DNA of 64,000 bases from Enterococcus sp. 9D6_DIV0238 (lineage in GTDB: Bacteria > Bacillota > Bacilli > Lactobacillales > Enterococcaceae), in NCBI RefSeq assembly GCF_002174455.2, contig NZ_CP147246.1:2383501-2447500 (forward strand), given 5' to 3'. A program made the position numbers and the translations under genes. Shown here piece after piece: positions 1 through 8,231 of the stretch (its first letter is position 1; the number at the start of each line of letters is the position of its first letter). The notes beneath the pieces are model-generated. The model made no database searches. It was not told the DNA's origin and was given only the letters and a program-made list of their open reading frames with translations.

Positions 1-788
1 TGATCTTTGAAACAGCTAGATTTTGGCTGGACTATGGCTTCATGTCTAAACGCGGCTTTGAAATCCATGAGGTAACAGGTCCGGATGAATATACGGCTTT
101 GGTGAATAATAATTATTATACGAACAAAATGGCGCAAAATCATCTATATTACGCTGCTAGGCTTGCAAAAAAATTAAAGAAGTATGAAAAAGAAGCAGTA
201 GAGTGGTTTGATTCAGCCGAGAAAATGTATATTGGTTTTGATCAAGCACTGCAAATCACTCAACAGGACGATAGCTTTTTAATGAAAGAACCTTGGGACT
301 TTGAGCATACACCTAAAGATCGATATCCACTACTGCTGCATTTTCATCCTATGAAAATCTACAAACATCAAGTCTTGAAACAGGCGGATACGATTTTAGC
401 GCATATGTTATTTGATACACCTATTGAGCAAATTGCGCGAGATTTTGATTTTTATGAGCCATTGACGACGCATGATAGTTCATTATCAAAGGCGATTTAT
501 GGTGTTGTTGCAAGTAAGCTTGGACGTAGCGAATTGGCGTATCGATTTTTCAAAGAAGCAGCGATTATGGATCTAGAGGATTTTCAAGGGAATGCTAGCC
601 ATGGGATCCATGCAGCGAATATGGGTGGTTCTTGGTTAGGATTGATTTATGGTTTTGCGGGTCTATCAGTTGAAAATGGAGAAGTTACAACTAAAAATCA
701 TTTACCTAAAGAAATAAAATCACTGAAATTTACGGTCACGATTCGAGGAGTAAAGCAGCAACTTGTGATCGATTCGTATAAAAAATAA
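1..788 (+). CDS. Glycoside hydrolase family 65 phosphorylase, C-terminal part (partial)
   Basis: The gene enters from the left edge: the frame is open from base 3 and stops at 788, leaving about 262 C-terminal residues. Seen: the GH65 active-site motif VTGPDEYT with the general-acid Glu, followed by VNNNYYTN, then [22 protein letters not shown] and the [16 protein letters not shown] block that shapes the phosphate/substrate pocket. Members split disaccharides such as maltose, trehalose, kojibiose or nigerose with inorganic phosphate to give beta-glucose 1-phosphate; the exact substrate cannot be read from this fragment. No signal peptide can be judged. It lies 22 bases upstream of a second phosphorylase, so the two probably share an mRNA and act on imported or intracellular disaccharides. 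Confidence 0.9.
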   Translation, partial: IFETARFWLDYGFMSKRGFEIHEVTGPDEYTALVNNNYYTNKMAQNHLYYAARLAKKLKKYEKEAVEWFDSAEKMYIGFDQALQITQQDDSFLMKEPWDFEHTPKDRYPLLLHFHPMKIYKHQVLKQADTILAHMLFDTPIEQIARDFDFYEPLTTHDSSLSKAIYGVVASKLGRSELAYRFFKEAAIMDLEDFQGNASHGIHAANMGGSWLGLIYGFAGLSVENGEVTTKNHLPKEIKSLKFTVTIRGVKQQLVIDSYKK

Positions 789-810
789 TAGAAACAAAGG
801 GGGTTGGAGA

Positions 811-2253
811 GTGACTATTGAAAATAAAACCATGCTGATCACTTATGCGGATAGTTTAGGAAATGATTTAAACGAACTAACACTTGTGATGGAGAACTAT
901 TTCAAAAACGCAATCGGAGGGATCCATTTATTGCCGTTCTTTCCTTCAACAGGCGATCGAGGCTTTGCGCCAAAAGATTATACAGTTGTTTATTCTGCGT
1001 TTGGAACGTGGAGTGAAATCGAAGCTTTAGGAGAAAAGTACTATTTGATGTTTGATTTTATGATCAATCATATTTCTCGTGAGTCTATTTTTTTCCAAGA
1101 TTTCAAACAAAAGCATGAAGCATCAAAATATAAAGAGATGTTTATTCGAATCAAAGAATTCTTTCCGGAAAATCGTCCGACTGCTGAAGATATCGACTTG
1201 ATATACAAGCGAAAGGACAAAGCACCTTTTCAGGAAGTACATTTCGCTGACGGCAGCAGTGAAGAGGTTTGGAATACATTTGGAGAAGAACAGATCGATC
1301 TAGATGTCACAAAAGAAGTCACGAAAGAATTTATTCGAGCGACGATCAAAGATATGGCAACACATGGCTGTTCTTTGATTCGTCTAGATGCCTTTGCATA
1401 TGCTATCAAGAAACTAGAGACGAATGATTTTTTTGTTGAACCTGATATTTGGGCGCTGCTTGATGAAGTTCGTATAGAAGCAGAGCAATACGGGATCGAG
1501 CTTCTACCAGAGATCCATGAACATTATTCGATCCAATTCAAAATCGCTGAGCATGACTATTTCATCTATGATTTTGCATTACCGATGCTCATGCTGCATG
1601 CGATCTATAGTGGGAAAACGCACCGTTTAGCTGCTTGGTTGAAGCAAAGTCCGATGAAGCAGTTCACCACATTAGATACCCATGACGGCATTGGAGTAGT
1701 GGATGCCAAAGATTTATTGAGCGATCAAGAATTAGCGTACACATCTGAAAAGCTCTATGAAGTAGGGGCAAATGTAAAAAAAATCTACTCGTCAGCCAGC
1801 TATAATAATTTGGACATTTATCAAATCAACAGCACCTATTACAGCGCATTAGGAGAACAGGATGATAGCTATTTACTAGCACGTGTCCTGCAGATATTTG
1901 CACCAGGCATTCCTCAGGTGTATTATGTTGGGTTACTTGCAGGGCAAAATGATATTCAACTCCTAGAAGCAACCAAAGAAGGGCGAAATATCAATCGTCA
2001 TTATTATACGATGGAAGAAATTGCAGAAGAAGTGCAACGACCAGTGGTAAAAAAGCTGCTGAGCATATTAACTTTTCGGAATGAGCAGCCGGCATTTGAT
2101 CTAGATGGATCGATCGAAGTGACGACACCGTCAGAGCATACGATCGAAATTGAACGCAAGAATCAAGCACAAAATGAACGTGTGAAGCTAGTTGCTGATC
2201 TAAAAACGAAAGAATTTATGATTTATCATAATAGTAAAAAAGTTTTATTTTAA
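811..2253 (+). CDS. GH13 subfamily 18 sucrose-phosphorylase-like enzyme
   Basis: 480 residues from a GTG start with GGGGG-rich ribosome binding site about 8 bases before it. Family members transfer glucose from a disaccharide to phosphate with retention (sucrose, sucrose 6'-phosphate, glucosylglycerol or glucosylglycerate phosphorylases). Seen: RLDAFAY with nucleophile Asp193, PEIHEHY with acid/base Glu234, and LDTHDG with Asp292, spaced as Asp192/Glu232/Asp290 in the Bifidobacterium enzyme. Cytoplasmic, no signal peptide. The gene follows the GH65 phosphorylase directly. The acceptor specificity is not decidable by eye: loop residues that separate sucrose from glucosyl-glycerate enzymes would have to be aligned. 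The length is usual for the family (about 480-500). Confidence 0.88.
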   Translation: MTIENKTMLITYADSLGNDLNELTLVMENYFKNAIGGIHLLPFFPSTGDRGFAPKDYTVVYSAFGTWSEIEALGEKYYLMFDFMINHISRESIFFQDFKQKHEASKYKEMFIRIKEFFPENRPTAEDIDLIYKRKDKAPFQEVHFADGSSEEVWNTFGEEQIDLDVTKEVTKEFIRATIKDMATHGCSLIRLDAFAYAIKKLETNDFFVEPDIWALLDEVRIEAEQYGIELLPEIHEHYSIQFKIAEHDYFIYDFALPMLMLHAIYSGKTHRLAAWLKQSPMKQFTTLDTHDGIGVVDAKDLLSDQELAYTSEKLYEVGANVKKIYSSASYNNLDIYQINSTYYSALGEQDDSYLLARVLQIFAPGIPQVYYVGLLAGQNDIQLLEATKEGRNINRHYYTMEEIAEEVQRPVVKKLLSILTFRNEQPAFDLDGSIEVTTPSEHTIEIERKNQAQNERVKLVADLKTKEFMIYHNSKKVLF

Positions 2254-2281
2254 GAAAAAGAATTTTAAATTCAGGGCTGTA

Positions 2282-2315
2282 GGCTATTCACGCTTTCTAG
2301 AGGTGAATAGCTTAT
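2282..2315 (+). terminator. Weak hairpin terminator after the phosphorylase pair
   Basis: Stem GGCTATTCAC / GTGAATAGCT around a 10-base loop, followed by a short mixed T tract. It would end the phosphorylase transcript before the next promoter at about 2367. Confidence 0.45.
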
Positions 2316-2366
2316 TTATGTTACTTTTTCATCTAGAGAAATTGTTTAACTGAAAAATTGCTGAGG

Positions 2367-2395
2367 TTGTTTTGCTTAAATGCCTACGTTATACT
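2367..2395 (+). promoter_or_regulatory. Promoter of the kinase-Thg1 operon
   Basis: TTGTTT (2367-2372), a 17-base spacer and TATACT (2390-2395), about 30 bases before the start at 2426. Read by eye from the sigma-A consensus. Confidence 0.5.
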
Positions 2396-2425
2396 ATTTT
2401 ATAAATAAAAAGGAGGAGAAGCCCA

Positions 2426-2875
2426 ATGGAAGTCATCTTGTTAATGGGGCTTCAAGCTAGTGGAAAAAGTACTTTTTACAAGAGGTATTTTTCAGATAGT
2501 CATTTACGATTAAACTTAGATATGCTAAATACACGTTATAAGGAAAAGCAACTACTTTCGACCTGTCTAGAAATTAGCCAGTCTGTAGTTATCGATAATA
2601 CCAATCCAACGAAACTTGATCGTCAGCGTTATTTCCAACTTGCTGGTCGAGCGGATGTCACGTTTATTGGCTACTATTTCCAATCAAAGCTAGCGGAGTG
2701 TTTAAAACGAAACCAGCAGAGAACTGGTCAGGCACATTTACCTGAAATAGCTTTGAAAGCCACTGCGGCCAAGCTTGAATTACCTGATTTTGATGAAGGT
2801 TTTTCACAACTTTATTATGTTACTCAGACAGCTGATCAAGGATTTGATATAAAGGAGTGGGAGAATGAAATTTAG
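2426..2875 (+). CDS. P-loop polynucleotide-kinase-like ATPase
   Basis: 149 residues, AGGAGG ribosome binding site. A Walker A loop GLQASGKST lies at residues 8-16. VVIDNTNPTKLDRQRY in the middle is the pattern of the T4 polynucleotide kinase-like (AAA_33) kinases, in which the Asp-Asn-Thr-Asn stretch and following Arg close the active site. These enzymes phosphorylate RNA/DNA ends or small molecules; the target here is inferred from the neighbour. The stop overlaps the start of the Thg1-like gene by 11 bases, which implies translational coupling. Together they suggest RNA end processing: 5' phosphorylation by the kinase, nucleotide addition by Thg1. There is no phosphatase or ligase domain. 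Confidence 0.75.
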   Translation: MEVILLMGLQASGKSTFYKRYFSDSHLRLNLDMLNTRYKEKQLLSTCLEISQSVVIDNTNPTKLDRQRYFQLAGRADVTFIGYYFQSKLAECLKRNQQRTGQAHLPEIALKATAAKLELPDFDEGFSQLYYVTQTADQGFDIKEWENEI

Positions 2876-3620
2876 TGAACTAGACGCTAAAATGCGAATC
2901 TACGAAACAAATCAAGACCATACGGTTTTACCGGAAATGTACATGGTTGCTCGGATCGATGGCCGTAACTTTACAACGTTAACAAAGGATCGGGAAAAAT
3001 TTGAAGCACCTTTCGATGAACGATTCCGTGATTACATGGTAGAAACCGTGAAGCACTTGATGAATTGTGGTTTTCATGTTATTTATGGCTACACGGAAAG
3101 CGATGAGATTTCTTTATTATTTAACTTGAATGAAGCAGCTTTCGGCCGGAAAACAAGAAAATATAATTCGATTTTAGCAGGAGAAGCTAGTGCGAAATTC
3201 TCACTACTTTTAGGTTCAATTGGATCGTTTGACTGTCGAATCTCAGAATTGCCAACAAAAGCTGCGGTAATTGATTATTTTCGTTGGCGTAATGAAGATG
3301 CTAGCCGTAATGCTTTAAACGCTCACTGCTATTGGCTTCAAAGAAAGCAAGGAGTGAGTGTTGCAAAAGCGACAAGCTATTTGGAAGGGTTATCGGTCAG
3401 TGAAAAAAATGAATTTCTTTTTCAGCATGGGATCAATTTCAATGAACTGCCGAAATGGCAAAAACGAGGAATCGGAGTTTACTGGAAAGAAGAAGAAAAA
3501 ATCGGATTCAATCCAATCATAAAGCAATCTAGTAAGACGACACGACGCAAACTGGTAGTTGATTATGAATTACAGATGAAGGATGCGTATAGTACATTTA
3601 TTGAGACACTTTTAGAATAA
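2865..3620 (+). CDS. Thg1-like 3'-5' nucleotide addition protein (tRNA-His guanylyltransferase family)
   Basis: 251 residues, start overlapping the kinase gene, ribosome binding site AAGGAGTGGG. Thg1-family proteins add nucleotides in the reverse (3'-5') direction; eukaryotic Thg1 adds G-1 to tRNA-His, whereas bacterial Thg1-like proteins mostly repair 5'-truncated tRNAs by templated addition. Seen: ARIDGRNFTTLT with metal-binding Asp32, and YTESDEISLLF with Asp80/Glu81, the two-metal carboxylates of the polymerase-like palm; FDCR follows. The eukaryotic HINNLYN element is not obvious. Bacterial tRNA-His normally carries an encoded G-1, so repair is more likely than His-tRNA maturation. Function in enterococci is inferred. 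Confidence 0.88.
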   Translation: MKFSELDAKMRIYETNQDHTVLPEMYMVARIDGRNFTTLTKDREKFEAPFDERFRDYMVETVKHLMNCGFHVIYGYTESDEISLLFNLNEAAFGRKTRKYNSILAGEASAKFSLLLGSIGSFDCRISELPTKAAVIDYFRWRNEDASRNALNAHCYWLQRKQGVSVAKATSYLEGLSVSEKNEFLFQHGINFNELPKWQKRGIGVYWKEEEKIGFNPIIKQSSKTTRRKLVVDYELQMKDAYSTFIETLLE

Positions 3621-3706
3621 TAGCTAAAGCATAGTGTATCTTAAAACAGGAAGAATAGCTTCATTGAAACTGCTTTTTTCTACAGAAGGCTCCTTTTTAG
3701 ACAGTA

Positions 3707-3735
3707 TTGTGCCCAGTATAAATGAGTTGTATACT
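3707..3735 (+). promoter_or_regulatory. Promoter of the nitroreductase gene
   Basis: TTGTGC (3707-3712), 17-base spacer, TATACT (3730-3735), about 26 bases before the ATG at 3762. Confidence 0.5.
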
Positions 3736-3761
3736 AAGGTCATATCAAGGAGGTAAGATCA

Positions 3762-4499
3762 ATGAATGATTATATAAAAAAAATGACGACACATGTTTCT
3801 GTCAGAGATTTCAAAGATATTCCGTTGTCACCAGAAACCAGAAAAGCTTTATTGACTGCAGCGCGCAGTGCATCTTCTTCTCATTTTGTCCAAGCATTTT
3901 CAATTATAGAAATTACCGATAAAACGCTAAGGGAAGAGCTAGCTGACATTACTGGAAGTGCTCCGTATGTAAAAAATACAGGAACTTTTTATGTATTTGT
4001 CGCTGATTTATATAGACAATCAAGACTACTCATTGAAAACAATAAAAAATTAGACGGATTGACCAATATGGAGTCTTTGATTGTAAGCATTGTCGATACA
4101 TCGATTGCAGCACAAAATATGGCTTTGGCTGCGGAGTCAATGGATCTAGGTATTTGTTACATCGGAGGAATTCGTAATGATGTCCGAAAAGTGTCCGAAT
4201 TGTTGAAGTTGCCTAAGTATACTTTTCCATTATTTGGACTAACAGTCGGCGTTCCTGCTAGTAAAAATAAAGTTAAACCAAGATTATTAGAAAAAAATCA
4301 AATTAGCGAAAATTACTATCCTCATGAACAATTCGCTGATTTAAAAGAATATGAAAAAGTATCGAAGGAATATTATAGTTCTAGAGAAAGTAATCAAAAA
4401 CAAACCTCTTGGTCAGAAAGCAATGTTGCCTTTTTTGAAGAAATTAGACGACCAGAAATTGCGGCCTTTTTGAAAGAACAGGGTTTTCAACTAAACTGA
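3762..4499 (+). CDS. NADPH-dependent flavin nitroreductase (NfsA/Frp type)
   Basis: 245 residues behind an AAGGAGG site. The N-terminal HVSVRDFKDIPLSPE and the TAARSASSSHFVQAFSI stretch are typical FMN-binding elements of the NfsA/FRP branch of the nitroreductase family; AAESMDLGICYIGGIRND and LFGLTVGVP form the second flavin-contact region. The C-terminal extension after residue 190, ending at a FLKEQGF helix, is the NADPH-binding arm typical of the 240-250 residue NfsA/Frp enzymes. Probably a cytoplasmic homodimer reducing quinones, nitroaromatics or flavin. It stands alone with its own promoter and terminator. Confidence 0.88.
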   Translation: MNDYIKKMTTHVSVRDFKDIPLSPETRKALLTAARSASSSHFVQAFSIIEITDKTLREELADITGSAPYVKNTGTFYVFVADLYRQSRLLIENNKKLDGLTNMESLIVSIVDTSIAAQNMALAAESMDLGICYIGGIRNDVRKVSELLKLPKYTFPLFGLTVGVPASKNKVKPRLLEKNQISENYYPHEQFADLKEYEKVSKEYYSSRESNQKQTSWSESNVAFFEEIRRPEIAAFLKEQGFQLN

Positions 4500-4540
4500 T
4501 TATAAGAAAAAAGCCAAAATCAATTATTCAGCTTATAAAC

Positions 4541-4590
4541 TAAAAACAGCAACCTTGATTTATCGAGGGTGCTGTTTTTGGCATTTTTTT
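4541..4590. terminator. Bidirectional terminator between nitroreductase and the lipase module
   Basis: Stem AAAAACAGCA / TGCTGTTTTT with T tracts on both strands. It serves the nitroreductase (+) and the convergent type VII module (-). Confidence 0.75.
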
Positions 4591-4609
4591 GGTTCATATC
4601 TAAAGATTG

Positions 4610-4870
4610 CTAGGAAAACTTATCTAAATTTTCACTTTGTTTTTTGAAGGTCTCTTTTACTTTTTTACCGAATTCTCCTTTGACAGAATTTCCCATACTT
4701 TCAGAGACACTCGCCATATTTGTTTTCAGCGAAGTCAACTTGGTTTCTCCATCTTGTTTTGCTTTTTGTTGGTTCGTTTGTTTTTTCTGGGTCATGGATT
4801 GACCAACTGCTGAAGCGATCGCGGCTTTCTGTGCCTTCTTTTTAAGATCTTTTTTTACATCATCTAACAT
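4610..4870 (-). CDS. Small helical partner protein 2 of the TslA-like lipase (TlaA2-like)
   Basis: About 86 residues, start ATG at 4870 overlapping the stop of the previous gene (TGATG). The sequence is all polar and helical, very rich in Lys and Gln, with no Cys, signal peptide or membrane segment. The order lipase - partner - partner repeats at 13185-13818 with a similar protein (92 residues, also starting MLDxxKxDL). In the staphylococcal TslA system two such small proteins bind the C-terminal helical tail of the lipase and are needed for its secretion by the type VII system. That role is inferred from gene order and size, not from a recognised domain. Confidence 0.65.
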   Translation of the reverse strand: MLDDVKKDLKKKAQKAAIASAVGQSMTQKKQTNQQKAKQDGETKLTSLKTNMASVSESMGNSVKGEFGKKVKETFKKQSENLDKFS

Positions 4871-5208
4871 CAAGAATCACTCTCTTTCTTTGCTAATTCC
4901 TGATCAGATAATATACGAATCTCACGATAATAGGTCTCATCTAAGTCTTCTATCTCCCGTTCGATTTGCTTACGGTCATATTGTGCGGCTTCATAAACCT
5001 CATCTTTTAGCCTATCTAACTTATGTACAGCTTGTATAATAAATGCTTGATCTGGAACGTAGTCTTTTAAATAATAGTGTGTCATGTCTGCAACTTCTTC
5101 TAAATCACGTATTCCCTGGTCTCTTTGAAAAAGAATATCATCTTCTTTTTCTTCAAATTGACGTTTTTTCTTTAGATACTCTATTTTTAATCGCTCTTGC
5201 TGATCCAA
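4870..5208 (-). CDS. Small coiled-coil partner protein 1 of the TslA-like lipase (TlaA1-like)
   Basis: 112 residues, almost wholly charged helix with heptad-like spacing (two long coiled-coil stretches, about residues 1-45 and 60-105, broken near a YVPD turn). No signal peptide or membrane segment. It is 14 bases downstream of the lipase gene and overlaps the next partner gene. The counterpart at 13185 has the same length, composition and place. Such proteins (the type often annotated DUF3958 or DUF5082 next to LXG-type substrates; family name from memory) act as secretion partners or chaperones for type VII substrates. Role inferred by context. Confidence 0.65.
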   Translation of the reverse strand: MDQQERLKIEYLKKKRQFEEKEDDILFQRDQGIRDLEEVADMTHYYLKDYVPDQAFIIQAVHKLDRLKDEVYEAAQYDRKQIEREIEDLDETYYREIRILSDQELAKKESDS

Positions 5209-5222
5209 CTGAATACTCCTTT

Positions 5223-6518
5223 CTAGAAAAGTTGACTAGATAACTCTTTGTCACTTTGAACAAGTTTATCGATCCCCGCCTTGATTTCAGAAACAAGGCT
5301 ATCAAAACTTTCACCTAATTGTTTAGCTTTCGCTATCTGTTCTTTATAGAAAGTCGTAGGTTCAGTTACGATACTGGACTCAGTTGCTCCAACCGAAGCC
5401 AGTGCTTCTGTGATTTCTGATTCATTCAATTCTGTTCCGATCGAACGTGCATGTTGAAGTCCTTCAGACCAAACCTGCATCGCCTCGATCATAGCCTCTT
5501 GATAGATCGTTATGACTTCAGACAAACCATCCTTCATGGTTTGTGAAGCAGTTGTTACAGCGAATAAAGCTTCACTGTTATCTAAATAAATTTCTTCATT
5601 TTTCGATAAACCGCCGCCGCTTTTCTTTAGTTTTTTTCTTAGGTTTTTCAATTCCTCAAGATCAGGGATCCGATAAGTACCATATAACTTTAAGTACTCT
5701 TTTACACGGGCTTTCGCTTCGGCATCATCACCTGTCCAAAATTTTCCATCACCATTTTTCTTTGCCCAGTTTTTAGCGGCTAGTTCTACTTGTGCTTTGG
5801 TCATACCAGGTGCAAAAATACCATCTTTCGCTAAACGATCTAGATTCAATGTATCTCCATCAAAGTATTTAGCTAGGGTGTTATGTTCACCAATTCCTGA
5901 AATAGATGAAACATTTCCATACTTGTGATCACGGCCTGACCAATCAGCCCAAGAATCATTTTGGTAACGCGTCAACAGGTCAGGATTATTTTTCAGCCAT
6001 TTCAGTTGATCATCTGTGAGCGTTCCGAACTGATCACGTCCCCAATCATCAAAACTTGTTGTCTGAAAGCCCATTTCTTTCCCATGCTCGCCAGCCATTT
6101 TCATCATGTAGCCACCAGATTGGCTAAAGCCTGCAACATCGGTAATCGTTCCGTTGTGTTTGGCTACTTTGTCGTAGGTTTCTTTTAAGAACGCTTGTGC
6201 ATCGTTGTATTCTCCAGAAAGCCCGCCTGTAAATGCACCTCCTGCCGTACCAAAGCCATTTGCTCCTGTTTCATTATGCATATTGGTACCAGCATAAACA
6301 ACGGCTACATTATTATAATCAGGTTGCCCATTGACGATTGGTGCGATAGCCATTGCGTTTAGCTGGTTGTCTTTGTCGCTGGCGGCTTTGTTTAGGATTT
6401 GGTATTCAATGTCTTGATTTTGAATGACTAATGTTACTTTATCATCCTTTGTCTGAACAACATCTTTTGTTGTGTCAATTGCTTTAGCTAAAATCTCTGT
6501 TGTAATTTCTCTACTCAT
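5223..6518 (-). CDS. TslA-like type VII secreted lipase effector, reverse domain order (copy 1)
   Basis: 431 residues, AGGAGGAGG ribosome binding site. Residues 1 to about 270 form an alpha/beta-hydrolase-like domain: VAVVYAGTN strand, then AGFSQSGG with probable nucleophile Ser132 on the nucleophile elbow; candidate Asp and His residues follow in SFDDWGRDQF and GIGEHNTLAKYF. Residues from about 290 are a helical tail beginning SGGGLSKNEEIYLD and carrying HARSIGTELNESEI, closely matching the tail of the lipase at 11924. Catalytic domain first, helical targeting domain last is the reversed order described for staphylococcal TslA, a phospholipase exported by the type VII system. No signal peptide. 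The elbow reads G-F-S-Q-S-G rather than a clean GxSxG. Confidence 0.78.
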   Translation of the reverse strand: MSREITTEILAKAIDTTKDVVQTKDDKVTLVIQNQDIEYQILNKAASDKDNQLNAMAIAPIVNGQPDYNNVAVVYAGTNMHNETGANGFGTAGGAFTGGLSGEYNDAQAFLKETYDKVAKHNGTITDVAGFSQSGGYMMKMAGEHGKEMGFQTTSFDDWGRDQFGTLTDDQLKWLKNNPDLLTRYQNDSWADWSGRDHKYGNVSSISGIGEHNTLAKYFDGDTLNLDRLAKDGIFAPGMTKAQVELAAKNWAKKNGDGKFWTGDDAEAKARVKEYLKLYGTYRIPDLEELKNLRKKLKKSGGGLSKNEEIYLDNSEALFAVTTASQTMKDGLSEVITIYQEAMIEAMQVWSEGLQHARSIGTELNESEITEALASVGATESSIVTEPTTFYKEQIAKAKQLGESFDSLVSEIKAGIDKLVQSDKELSSQLF

Positions 6519-6531
6519 AGAAAACCTCCTC

Positions 6532-7101
6532 CTAATAATTTAATTCATGGATTTCTAGATTATAAATAACCTGAGCATTAGGGCTACCAATTGAAGATTT
6601 TTTGATATTATCAAGCTCTTGCTTTTCCTTTTGGTTCACATTTATCTTTTTATTATCTGGATCATCACTATATGAATAGATAGCATTATGAATCCCAGTT
6701 TTAACCATGGTATCCATATTACTTGGATTCATAGACTCTGATAAAACATATTTTTTCTGATTATCATCATATTCTGCCCTATCATTTAACCGAAGTCTCA
6801 TTGTAAAATAATTATCTTTTGAAATGTATACATGAACATTGCTATTCACATAATTTCCAAGTATGGACGATCCAAAAATATCTGAATTACGCCATTCAAC
6901 GCCAACACCTTGCCATTCGATTTTTTCAATTCCTTCATAGTTTTTGATTAAATAATCCGTTAAGTAGTTTTGTATCAGTTCAACCCCGTCTTGATAACTT
7001 TTCTCTACCGCTTTCTTATCCATATATTTTTTTCCTCCTATACATAAAACAATGAGTACGATCAGACCTAGTATTGTTGCTAAAATCCATTTCTTTTTCA
7101 C
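6532..7101 (-). CDS. Membrane-anchored TilA-like candidate immunity protein (copy 1a)
   Basis: 189 residues from a GTG start behind AGGTGGTGAAG. An N-terminal membrane segment (about residues 5-24, ending in a Cys-Ile-Gly-Gly stretch) precedes an extracellular domain with EKIEWQGVGVEW, FGSSILGNYV and, at the end, SPNAQVIYNLEIHEL. It is followed after 13 bases by the lipase gene. The protein upstream (7259-7798) is a clear paralogue. In S. aureus the TslA lipase is neutralised by a surface lipoprotein, TilA; these proteins have the right size, topology and position, and recall the DUF1433 type (from memory). The Cys near the end of the hydrophobic segment lacks a good lipobox, so a simple membrane anchor is more likely. 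Confidence 0.65.
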   Translation of the reverse strand: MKKKWILATILGLIVLIVLCIGGKKYMDKKAVEKSYQDGVELIQNYLTDYLIKNYEGIEKIEWQGVGVEWRNSDIFGSSILGNYVNSNVHVYISKDNYFTMRLRLNDRAEYDDNQKKYVLSESMNPSNMDTMVKTGIHNAIYSYSDDPDNKKINVNQKEKQELDNIKKSSIGSPNAQVIYNLEIHELNY

Positions 7102-7258
7102 TACTTCACCACCTAAATTAATGCTCTATTCTTATGTAAGAATAACAATATGGACAACATATAGCAATTTTTTTCGTACGTTTTCTTATTGGCTGCCTAT
7201 GTAACTTATTTTCTTCTATCCTATTTATGTGCGTTTATTCTTACATAAACGACTATCT

Positions 7259-7798
7259 TTAATAAGTTAGCTCATGAATGTCTAGGTTATAAATAACTTG
7301 GGCATTTGGACTACCTTTACTACCTTTTTTCATTTTTTCAGAGTCTGTTTTATCAAGTTGATCTCCTCTTTTAAATTTTCCAACAGCATTTTCTAGACCT
7401 GTTTTGATAGTAGAATCTATATTAGTAGGATTCATGGAGTCTTCTAAAACGTACTTCTTCAACTCATTATTATATTCAGTTTTCTCAGCTAGAGTAAAAT
7501 CTACAGTAAAAAATTTATCTGCTGAAACAAATACTTTAACATCGCTATCCACGTAGTTTCCAAGTATAGACGATCCAAAAACATCTGAACTACGCCATTC
7601 AACACCAACCCCTTGCCACTCGATTTTTTCAATTCCTTCATAGTTTGTAACTAAATAATTGGTTACATGATTTTGTACCAGTTCGATACCGTCTTGATAA
7701 CTTTTCTCTACCGCTTTCCTATCCATATATTTTTTTCCTGCTACAAAAAAAGCGACAAGTAAAATGATTCCCAAAATAAATCCCAGTTTCTTTTTCAA
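7259..7798 (-). CDS. Membrane-anchored TilA-like candidate immunity protein (copy 1b)
   Basis: 179 residues from a TTG start behind GGTGGTGAAG. Same plan as its neighbour: one N-terminal membrane segment (residues 5-21), the GKKYMDRKAVEKSYQDG linker, and a domain with the same EKIEWQGVGVEWR, GSSILGNYV and SPNAQVIYNLDIHEL stretches. The two genes are tandem duplicates that have diverged most between the central blocks. Tandem immunity paralogues are usual beside antibacterial effectors, where extra copies protect against related toxins. Function inferred from place and topology only. Confidence 0.62.
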   Translation of the reverse strand: MKKKLGFILGIILLVAFFVAGKKYMDRKAVEKSYQDGIELVQNHVTNYLVTNYEGIEKIEWQGVGVEWRSSDVFGSSILGNYVDSDVKVFVSADKFFTVDFTLAEKTEYNNELKKYVLEDSMNPTNIDSTIKTGLENAVGKFKRGDQLDKTDSEKMKKGSKGSPNAQVIYNLDIHELTY

Positions 7799-7884
7799 TT
7801 CTTCACCACCGAACTTAAGGATATTTTTTGATTAGGATTTGCCAGATTTATCCACTACTATACAGGCACTGACAACGGTTTATT

Positions 7885-7917
7885 AGAAAAAGACCAGAAG
7901 ACAAACGCTCCTGATCT
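7885..7917 (-). terminator. Terminator after the WXG100 gene
   Basis: On the minus strand a stem AGATCAGGAG / CTTCTGGTCT (with G-U pairs) is followed by a T tract. It separates the WXG100 unit from the immunity-lipase operon. Confidence 0.5.
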
Positions 7918-7928
7918 CTCAAAATTGT

Positions 7929-8231
7929 TTATAGTCCACGACCGATCGCAGAAGAAATGTTTTGATCTGTTTCTTCCATGATCTGGGCTACTTCATTTAA
8001 TTGCTTGTTGATCTGTTCTAACAGTTCCGCAAACTCACTCACTTTTGGTTTTAAGGCTGTGAATTGATCATTAAAGCTATCAAATCCTGACCCTTCCCAG
8101 TTTCCTTGAATCGTGTCTTGCTCCGTTTGTAATTTTTGTAAAATGTCATTTACTTGGTTAGAACCGTCTGTATATTTTGTAGCAGATGTACGTAGTTCTT
8201 GTGGTGATAATTTAATACGATCTCCCGCCAT
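7929..8231 (-). CDS. esxA: WXG100 (EsxA-type) type VII secretion substrate
   Basis: 100 residues, ribosome binding site AAAGGAGAG. A two-helix hairpin protein with the W-x-G turn at NWEGSG (Trp45, Gly47) and the usual LSPQELRTSATKY first helix. WXG100 proteins form dimers secreted by the ESX/type VII machinery (EssC ATPase) and often mark effector loci. No EssA/B/C or EsaA gene lies in this window, so the secretion machine must be elsewhere if it exists. The gene sits upstream of, and in line with, the immunity-lipase-partner genes, but has its own terminator. Confidence 0.9.
   Translation of the reverse strand: MAGDRIKLSPQELRTSATKYTDGSNQVNDILQKLQTEQDTIQGNWEGSGFDSFNDQFTALKPKVSEFAELLEQINKQLNEVAQIMEETDQNISSAIGRGL

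Noticed and set aside
5543..6188. Plus-strand frames inside the lipase copy 1 gene
   Set aside because: Antisense shadows without ribosome sites.
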